A stretch of 16,436 nt of DNA from positions 1 through 16,436 of the forward strand of contig CAZWHE010000086.1 of NCBI GenBank assembly GCA_964633825.1, in the 5' to 3' direction. Of this stretch, positions 1-5,290 are shown one piece after another. The notes below the pieces were generated by a model. The model had not been told where the DNA came from. It worked only from the letters and a program-made list of their open reading frames with translations, and did not search any database. The position numbers and the translations under genes were made by a program. Source of the DNA: CAZWHE01 sp964633825. GTDB lineage: Bacteria > Planctomycetota > B15-G4 > CAYZWU01. Positions within the stretch are counted from its first letter, which is position 1. Each line of letters starts with the position of its first letter.

Positions 1-259
1 TGGAGTGCCTGCCGCCGAAGGCGGAGAGAATCCTGAAGAACACCACGGTGAGCACTGCAACCGGGATCGATGTGCTGATGGTGAGCCCCGCCTTCAGGCC
101 AAGGTAGGTGTTGGCTGCGCCGAAGACGATGCCAAGGATGATTCCCGACAGGACGGCCTTGAAGGTGAACTCGGGAGGATCCTGCCCCTTCGTCAGTGGA
201 ACGAACTCCTCACCTTCCTTGACCAAGTACGCTGTGGGTGGAAGCTTACGGTCCGTCAT
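1..259 (-). CDS. OPT-family oligopeptide transporter, N-terminal fragment
   Basis: Only the first 86 codons are inside the window; the gene continues past the left edge, so it is partial. Reading the minus strand from the ATG at 257-259 gives a short hydrophilic N-terminus (begins MTDRKLPPTAYLVKEGEEF), then a PPEFTFKAV segment, then the first membrane segments GIILGIVFGAANTYLGLKAG and TISTSIPVAVLTVVFF. The run 'F..K....G...G..F.AANTYLGLKAGLTIS.SIP' is the characteristic first part of OPT/YSL-type oligopeptide transporters, which import peptides or metal chelates across the inner membrane by proton symport (family knowledge). No good Shine-Dalgarno is visible. A perfect TTGACA hexamer (plus coordinates 294-299) lies 35 nt upstream, without a convincing -10. 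Family call fairly sure; substrate unknown. Confidence 0.85.
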   Translation of the reverse strand, partial: MTDRKLPPTAYLVKEGEEFVPLTKGQDPPEFTFKAVLSGIILGIVFGAANTYLGLKAGLTISTSIPVAVLTVVFFRILSAFGGRHS

Positions 260-360
260 GAGGATAAAAAGAGGTAACAGCGACTTAAGAGCTTGTCAAG
301 TGTTGTAGGTCCCGAAAACATCATCCGGACACCATTGTCTTGATCAGCCTGACCGGAATC

Positions 361-430
361 CGAGGTGGGGACAAGAGCCGAAAAACAGAGACAGTTTCGA
401 TTACAGTTCGTTTTGCTCCACCACCAAACA
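361..430. repeat. Dispersed repeat, copy A
   Basis: First of three same-orientation copies of a short repeat. Core at 391-425 (begins ACAGTTTCGATTACAG, ends TTTTGCTCCACCACC) matches copy B in 30 of 35 positions and copy C in 27 of 35. Ungapped identity with copy C extends leftward (TGGGGAC at 366-372, AGAGC at 374-378), 49 of 70 positions over 361-430. A GCCTGAC word at 347-353 is also shared with one nucleotide shift. It lies in the gene-free stretch 260-663, between the OPT transporter and abiEi. Apart from this repeat and the Shine-Dalgarno at 511-517, I see no gene, RNA or clear promoter in that stretch. Confidence 0.7.
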
Positions 431-510
431 CCATCTCCTCCCTTCCTTGGCGGCCATTCCGCTTTACTCAGGTATTCCGTGTATTCTATTCAAGTAAGCC
501 GTGACATATT

Positions 511-546
511 GAGGAGGTGGGGCCGATGATCCTTATGGGGGCGTAA
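511..546 (+). other. Strong Shine-Dalgarno with hexapeptide ORF upstream of abiEi
   Basis: GAGGAGGTGG at 511-520 is an almost perfect ribosome-binding site and sits 8 nt before ATG at 526-528. That ATG opens a six-codon ORF (MILMGA) ending in TAA at 544-546. It is in the same frame as abiEi, and the frame stays open from the TAA through to the abiEi start at 664. It could be a translated leader peptide, the remnant of a longer N-terminal extension cut by a stop codon, or a fragment left by insertion. Sequence seen directly; role unknown. Confidence 0.4.
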
Positions 547-663
547 CCCATTCGGTTCTTGCTCGACTTGTATACCGGCCAAGTGGGGTGGCCTCGCTTG
601 ACAGACCCTGCTCGGCAGGATAGATTTACCAGCATATATTATGAAGCGCTGGTGGATCTATCC

Positions 664-1290
664 ATGAGAAAAAAGCGGAAATCAAATAAGCGCAGCGCGT
701 TCTCCCGTGCGGCGAGCGTCTTCCGCAAGCACGGCGGCGTTCTCCGCACGATGGAGGCGCTCCGGCTCGGCGTTCACCCGCGGACACTTTACGCTATGCG
801 GGATGCCGGATTGCTGGAGCGGCTCGGGCGCGGACTCTACCGGCTCGCTGATCTCCCACCGCTGGGAAATCCCGACCTATTCGCGGTGGCTTTGCAGGTT
901 CCGGACGGTGTGCTCTGCCTGATCTCCGCCCTGTCGTTCCACGAGATCACGACTCAGATCCCGCACGAGGTCTATGTTGCTCTCAGGCGGGGTGCGGAGC
1001 CGCCACGGCTGGAGCATCCTCCCGTCCGCGTATTTTGGTTTACGGGAAAGGCGTTCGCTGAAGGGATCGAGACGCACGAGTTGGACGGCGTTACTATTCG
1101 CGTGTACGGAGCAGCGAAGACCGTGGCCGACTGCTTCAAATACCGAAACAAGCTCGGACTTGAGATGGCTCTTGAGGCGTTGAAGACCTATCTGCACGAG
1201 AAACGCGGGAGCCCCGACGAGCTTCTGCGGTTCGCCCGAGTGTGTCGCGTCGAGAAGGCGATGCGTCCATACATTGAGGCCTTTCTGTGA
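664..1290 (+). CDS. abiEi: Type IV toxin-antitoxin AbiEi family antitoxin
   Basis: A 208-residue protein. An N-terminal winged-helix segment (about residues 13-62, with VFRKHGGVLRTMEALRLGVH, then LYAMRDAGLLERLGRGLYRL) is typical of the AbiEi antitoxin domain. It is followed by a C-terminal domain with LISALSFHEIT.Q.P.EV.VAL and the conserved V.GAAKTVADCFKYRNKLGLEMALEAL region. In this family the antitoxin binds DNA upstream of the operon, represses it, and counteracts the AbiEii toxin (established for AbiE systems). Its stop overlaps the next start (TGATG), so the pair is translationally coupled. I chose ATG 664 because family proteins begin just before this helix-turn-helix; only a weak GGTGGA lies upstream. 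A TTG start at 559 would add 35 residues without family resemblance. Confidence 0.85.
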   Translation: MRKKRKSNKRSAFSRAASVFRKHGGVLRTMEALRLGVHPRTLYAMRDAGLLERLGRGLYRLADLPPLGNPDLFAVALQVPDGVLCLISALSFHEITTQIPHEVYVALRRGAEPPRLEHPPVRVFWFTGKAFAEGIETHELDGVTIRVYGAAKTVADCFKYRNKLGLEMALEALKTYLHEKRGSPDELLRFARVCRVEKAMRPYIEAFL

Positions 1291-2207
1291 TGCGCCGGGA
1301 GGTGAAGAACGTTACCGCCTCCATAAGGCAGCGTCTGCTTAACGAGGCTCGCGCAACGGACCGCCCCTTCCACGAGTTCCTCCAGTACTTCGCCATGGAA
1401 CGCTTTCTCTATCGGCTGTCCCGGTCACGGCATGGCGCGAGGTTTGTTCTGAAGGACGCGCTCATGTTGTCGATGTGGCAGGTTTCGCTGACGCGTCCTA
1501 CCAAGGACATCGATCTGCTGGGCCATGTAGCCAACGATGTCGACCGGACCGTAATGGTTATGAAGGAGGTATGCCGTCAACAGGTCGAGCCGGACGGTTT
1601 GGACTTTGATCCGGAGAGCGTCCGAGGGGAGCGGATCGCCGAGGAGGCCGAGTACGAAGGAATCCGGATAAAGCTTCGTGGGAGTCTGGGAACGGCCCGG
1701 ATCGCTGTGCAAATCGATGTCGAATTCGGCGACAAAGTGTTTCCGGGTCCGGTGATGATCGAGTATCCCACGATACTGGACCTGCCTGCCCCACGGATTC
1801 GCGGGTACACGCGAGAGAGCGTGATAGCCGAAAAGTTCCACACGATGGTGAGGCGAGGTTTACTCAACAGCCGCATGCGGGACTTCTTCGACGTGTGGGC
1901 CTTGGCGCGTCAGTTCGATTTCGACGGAAGGGTTCTGGCGGCAGCGGTTCGCGAGACTTTCGCACGGCGGGACCACGAGGTCGCCTTCCGCCCGGTGGCC
2001 CTGACGGAGGAGTTCGCGACGGACACTACGAAGGCGGCACAATGGCGGGGATTTCTGCGCAAGAATCGGCTGGAGGATGCCCCGAGTGAGCTCGTGAAGG
2101 TGGTCGAGGAGATCGCGGCTTTTCTTGGCCCGGTAGCAGAGGCCCTCCACGAAGAAAGAATGTTCGGAGGTCTCTGGCGGTCGCCGGGACCTTGGTCCCC
2201 GACGTAG
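1290..2207 (+). CDS. abiEii: Nucleotidyltransferase AbiEii/AbiGii family toxin
   Basis: A 305-residue nucleotidyltransferase-fold toxin of a type IV toxin-antitoxin/abortive infection pair. Visible motifs: FVLKDALML at 52-60 (family usually has KGG or KGA), the metal-binding pair TRPTKDIDLLG with D73 and D75, a third strand QIDVEFGD with D143, VIAEKFHTMV around E181/K182, and RMRDFFDVWAL at 195-205. Members of this fold transfer nucleotides to tRNA or another target and arrest growth (family knowledge). The ATG at 1290 shares one base with the antitoxin stop; a GTG one codon earlier is possible. The Gly-to-Asp change at residue 56 in motif I is unusual and may weaken activity. A GGGACC-TT-GGTCCC palindrome lies inside the last codons (2186-2199). 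Repeat B follows 85 nt after the stop. Confidence 0.85.
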   Translation: MRREVKNVTASIRQRLLNEARATDRPFHEFLQYFAMERFLYRLSRSRHGARFVLKDALMLSMWQVSLTRPTKDIDLLGHVANDVDRTVMVMKEVCRQQVEPDGLDFDPESVRGERIAEEAEYEGIRIKLRGSLGTARIAVQIDVEFGDKVFPGPVMIEYPTILDLPAPRIRGYTRESVIAEKFHTMVRRGLLNSRMRDFFDVWALARQFDFDGRVLAAAVRETFARRDHEVAFRPVALTEEFATDTTKAAQWRGFLRKNRLEDAPSELVKVVEEIAAFLGPVAEALHEERMFGGLWRSPGPWSPT

Positions 2208-2292
2208 TGCGAGCCCCGGAGATCCGCGAATGGTCTCACGGTTTCGAGCGTCTGGTTACAGAGAGCAGAAGCAATCACCTGAACACCTTCAA

Positions 2293-2327
2293 ACAGTTTC
2301 GATCCCAGTCCGATTTGCTCCACCAAC
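2293..2327. repeat. Dispersed repeat, copy B
   Basis: Second copy of the repeat, between the end of abiEii and the end of the beta-helix gene. It differs from copy C at four and from copy A at five of 35 positions. Shared words are ACAGTTTCG, CCCAGTCCG and TTTGCTCCACCAAC. The leftward extension seen in A and C (TGGGGAC...AGAGC) is not aligned here without gaps; only a degenerate ACAGAGAGC occurs at 2258-2266. It starts 85 nt after the abiEii stop and ends 23 nt before the beta-helix stop. Confidence 0.7.
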
Positions 2328-2349
2328 CTCGATTACCTCCGCCATTCGT

Positions 2350-3576
2350 TCACTGCACCGTTGTCGCAACGACGTTCGTTGTGAGCTCGTACTGTGCACC
2401 CTGCAGCCAAACATTGAGTCCCGAGGCATTGATCGGCACGGTAGCGGTCCAGCTAACGGTTCCGGCATTATTTGTCTGAGTGGGACCGAAAGCCTTTTTG
2501 GGATTGGCAAGATCAATGTAAGTGTTCAAAGGATTTACCCAGACACTGCCCGGACCGGTTCGGCTGTAGATAAGATAGGTGTCTGTATCCGGCTGGCCGT
2601 TAGACACTGTGAAGACGGCGGACTGACCGGCCACGAGCGGATCGGGGCTGACTGCGAGCACGTACGGTATCGTGTAGTGGAACCCCATATCAACGACTCC
2701 GACATCCAACACATCATCGGTCCTCGTGCTGCCGTATATCATTGGCGGTAGGGGATGCCCGGCATTGACACAAGGATTCACGACTCCCGGCTGACAGGGA
2801 TCCTGATTCAAATGATAATCACCGCCGCCCGAATTGTGGAAGAGGGGATTGTCAGAGATATTGCCTGTTCCCGGCCAGCCGGATTGAATATCCGAGTATG
2901 AAACAGTGAACGTGCCATAACCGGCGTCAAAGATTTGGCCGAGTTCGTTGCCCCAAACGATGCAATTGGTGACTGTCGCATCATTATAGTTTCCGATTCC
3001 TCCCACCAGCCAATCCGCATTGTTGTATGCAACTGTGACATTTCTTATTGTCGCAGTGCCTGAAGATGAAATATAGATTCCTCCAATCCCATTGGCGGCC
3101 GTGTTGTCATAAATCAACGAATTGGTGAGATACATGCTCGACATATAATCCACTGTTATGGCGGCGCCGTTGACGGCTTCATTTTGAGTAAAAATACACG
3201 AATCTACAGTGAAATCGGAACCTCCATGGAGCTGCAATCCGCCCCCTTCGTTGTGTATGGGGTTTCCGCCGTTTCTGATTGTGAGTTGCCCTATACTACC
3301 CGTGGCATTATCTGCTCGTATTGCATTTGTAGTGTGATTAGACCAAAGAACGGTGCTAAGAGCTCCCGAACCCATCAGTGTCAGATCGGTTTTATTACTG
3401 ATCAATAAGTTTTCTCCATATGTCCCCGGTCTGACGATTATCGTGTCTCCATTATTCGCCGCATCGATTGCTGCCTGGATGGTGGAGTAATCATCGGGAA
3501 CATAGATAGTGGTTGCATGGGCAATACCAGCATTTAACAGGATAAAGGACAAACAGAGTATTATTGCTTTGTACAT
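2350..3576 (-). CDS. Secreted right-handed parallel beta-helix (pectate lyase-like fold) protein
   Basis: A 408-residue exported protein. Residues 1-21 are a signal peptide (hydrophobic IILCLSFILLNAGIA, cleavage after AHA). The mature protein opens with IYVPDDYSTIQAAIDAANNG and a DTIIVRPGTYGENL segment, the standard first turn of beta-helix proteins of the DUF1565/NosD/pectate-lyase fold. Repeated turns follow to about residue 300 (LTLMGSG..., IGQLTIRNGGNP, FTVDSCIFTQN, MYLTNSLIYDN, ATIRNVTVAYNN, ATVTNCIVWGN). Residues about 305-408 form an Ig-like beta domain ending in TTNVVATTVQ. No catalytic residues could be identified, so the role is open (adhesion or polysaccharide binding are possibilities). 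A strong GGAGGAGG ribosome site precedes the ATG. The DNA is visibly AT-richer than its neighbours and is flanked by repeats B and C, suggesting acquisition. Confidence 0.8.
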   Translation of the reverse strand: MYKAIILCLSFILLNAGIAHATTIYVPDDYSTIQAAIDAANNGDTIIVRPGTYGENLLISNKTDLTLMGSGALSTVLWSNHTTNAIRADNATGSIGQLTIRNGGNPIHNEGGGLQLHGGSDFTVDSCIFTQNEAVNGAAITVDYMSSMYLTNSLIYDNTAANGIGGIYISSSGTATIRNVTVAYNNADWLVGGIGNYNDATVTNCIVWGNELGQIFDAGYGTFTVSYSDIQSGWPGTGNISDNPLFHNSGGGDYHLNQDPCQPGVVNPCVNAGHPLPPMIYGSTRTDDVLDVGVVDMGFHYTIPYVLAVSPDPLVAGQSAVFTVSNGQPDTDTYLIYSRTGPGSVWVNPLNTYIDLANPKKAFGPTQTNNAGTVSWTATVPINASGLNVWLQGAQYELTTNVVATTVQ

Positions 3577-3780
3577 GATTCCTCCTCCTTGATTAAATTA
3601 ACAAATATATGATTCTTCCTTCTAAATCAGGTTTCTGGTGCATGATCCCGTTGAATTCCTCAGATAAGGAATTGTACCTAAAAGAAGAGGGATGTCACAA
3701 GTTCAATATGTGGGGAAATTGACTTGAGGAACGCTGGTAGGAGGGCTGATGGATTGCTGGCAAATAGGCCTGACAGTCTC

Positions 3781-3850
3781 CCAGCTGGGGACGAGAGCTA
3801 AGTTTCAAAAACAGTTTCGGTCCCAGTCCGCTTTCCTCCATCAACCAAAA
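3781..3850. repeat. Dispersed repeat, copy C
   Basis: Third copy, in the gene-free stretch 3577-3995 between the beta-helix gene and the serine hydrolase. Core 3811-3845 begins ACAGTTTCGGTCCCAGTCCG and ends CTTTCCTCCATCAAC. Homology with copy A continues left to at least 3781, and a shared GCCTGAC lies at 3768-3774. In this copy TGGGGAC (3786-3792) and GGTCCCA (3820-3826) could pair across about 27 nt; copy A does not keep the right half of that pairing. The rest of 3577-3995 holds a hairpin and a promoter, described separately. Confidence 0.7.
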
Positions 3851-3879
3851 TAAAGCGAACACGCTTTCTCCGAATCCGG

Positions 3880-3901
3880 CCCGCCGAAACCCTCCGGCGG
3901 G
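3880..3901. terminator. GC-rich hairpin, possible terminator
   Basis: CCCGCCG (3880-3886) and CGGCGGG (3895-3901) form a perfect 7-bp stem with an 8-nt loop, followed by TTGTTG. The T content after the stem is low and no plus-strand gene ends just upstream, so it may be a structural or boundary element rather than a true terminator. It lies immediately upstream of the candidate promoter of the serine hydrolase. Confidence 0.3.
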
Positions 3902-3904
3902 TTG

Positions 3905-3934
3905 TTGCAAGCGGCGGAAGAATCAAGTTATACT
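3905..3934 (+). promoter_or_regulatory. Candidate sigma70 promoter of the serine hydrolase gene
   Basis: TTGCAA (3905-3910) and TATACT (3929-3934) are separated by 18 nt. This would start transcription near 3941, about 55 nt before the start codon. A second TATACT lies at 3952-3957 without a recognisable -35, so the first is preferred. Based on motif match only. Confidence 0.45.
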
Positions 3935-3995
3935 GTTCGGTTGATTTCGTGTATACTACATGCTGAAGCTCGCGCCATCGATGGAGGAACCCGAG

Positions 3996-5288
3996 ATGCG
4001 AAAAGTGATGTTTCTGCTGATTCTCCTGTCCATGTCCCTCTGTCAAGAGGCAGGAGCTCGGGATCGTCCCGCAAGAAGACTGGAGGCGCCGAGACCGGAT
4101 TGCCGTGTCGATGTGGAATCCCTACTCCTGGACGGCGTGCGCAGCCCGGAGGGGCTGGACCAATATATCGAAAGCGTCATGAACGATAAGCACATTCCCG
4201 GCCTCTCGGGCGCCCTGTTCAAAGACAAGCGGCTCATTTGGACCGGCGCCTTCGGTTATGCCGACATCTCCAAGAACAAGCTCGTTACGGAGGATACTCT
4301 TTTTCTATTGGCTTCCGTCACCAAGGTGCTCACCGGAACGGTCGCGATGCAGCTCTATGACCAGGGGCTTTTCGACTACCACGATTCGGTCAACGCCTAT
4401 CTTCCCTTTCCTGTCCATCACGCTCACCATCCCCAGACGGAGATCACCGTTTTCATGCTCCTCGCCCATACATCCGGGATCAAGGACAACTGGAATGTGA
4501 TGCCTTACTACCCCGGAGATTCGCCCATCCCCCTCGGGATCTACCTGGAAGACTATCTGACTCCCGCCGGAGCCTACTACAATGCGTATCGGAACTTCTA
4601 CACCTGGCAGCCCGGCACGGACTACGGCTACAGCAACATCGCCGTCGGGCTCTTGGGCTATTTCGCGGAGGCGGTTTCGGGAACGAACCTGGAAGACTGC
4701 GCCCAGCAGAACCTGTTCGGCCCGTTGGGCATGCAGGAGACGTCCTATTTCCTGGCCAACCTGAATGCGGATCATATCGCCGTGCCCTATTACTGGAACG
4801 GAGTGAAATACGTGGAGATCGGTCATTACGGTTTCAGCGATTACCCCAGCGGCCAGGCCAGAACCAGCGCGACGCAGCTCATCGATTTCCTCTGGAACTT
4901 CTGGCGGAACCGGGTTGCCGGGGGACCGCCGGGAACAGGCTCCGGGAGCGGCGGTCTCCAGATGCAGCGGCTCGGCCCCTTTGCCGGCCTCGGTCCGAGC
5001 TCCGACCCTGGAAGCGATTTCGAGTTCGTCCGTTTTCTCGAACCGGAGACGGCAGCGGCGATGATCACTCCGCAGATCGACCCGATCGATCCCGACCAGG
5101 GATTGATCTGGTACGAGTGGACCCTCAACGACCGCACCCTCTGGGGCCATGCGGGCGGGGACTTGGGAGCCACCACGGAAATGTGGCTCTCTCCCGATGA
5201 GAACACGGGCGCGGTGGTGCTGACCAACGGGGAGTCCTATTTCGACGAGATCATCCACGCCCTTTTCGAGTACGCCGAAACCCAGTAA
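3996..5288 (+). CDS. Exported beta-lactamase family (class C-like) serine hydrolase
   Basis: A 430-residue protein with the three signatures of the serine beta-lactamase/penicillin-binding-protein fold. These are S107-x-x-K110 (LASVTKVLTG; Ser nucleophile and Lys base), Y212-S-N214 (YGYSNIAVGLLGY), and H385-A-G in WGHAGGDLGATTEMW, equivalent to the KTG/HxG box. The N-terminus MRKVMFLLILLSMSLCQEAGA looks like a signal peptide, so it acts in the periplasm or at the membrane. I chose ATG 3996 because GGAGG at 3983-3987 sits 8 nt upstream and the signal peptide starts there; an ATG at 3960 would put 12 extra residues in front. Such proteins are often esterases or D,D-peptidases rather than antibiotic-resistance enzymes, and the substrate cannot be told from sequence. 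Its stop lies 2 nt from the stop of the convergent fdhA. Confidence 0.85.
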   Translation: MRKVMFLLILLSMSLCQEAGARDRPARRLEAPRPDCRVDVESLLLDGVRSPEGLDQYIESVMNDKHIPGLSGALFKDKRLIWTGAFGYADISKNKLVTEDTLFLLASVTKVLTGTVAMQLYDQGLFDYHDSVNAYLPFPVHHAHHPQTEITVFMLLAHTSGIKDNWNVMPYYPGDSPIPLGIYLEDYLTPAGAYYNAYRNFYTWQPGTDYGYSNIAVGLLGYFAEAVSGTNLEDCAQQNLFGPLGMQETSYFLANLNADHIAVPYYWNGVKYVEIGHYGFSDYPSGQARTSATQLIDFLWNFWRNRVAGGPPGTGSGSGGLQMQRLGPFAGLGPSSDPGSDFEFVRFLEPETAAAMITPQIDPIDPDQGLIWYEWTLNDRTLWGHAGGDLGATTEMWLSPDENTGAVVLTNGESYFDEIIHALFEYAETQ

Positions 5289-5290
5289 TC

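Noticed and set aside
2230..2751. 173-codon plus-strand frame
   Set aside because: It lies over repeat B and the 3' end of the beta-helix gene; the product has no coherent domain.
361..3850. Integron attC sites as explanation of the dispersed repeats
   Set aside because: The copies lack the paired R/L box symmetry and GTTRRRY ends of attC, and gene orientations differ between modules.
361..3850. CRISPR array
   Set aside because: Only three copies, 1.5-1.9 kb apart with genes between them, and no cas genes.
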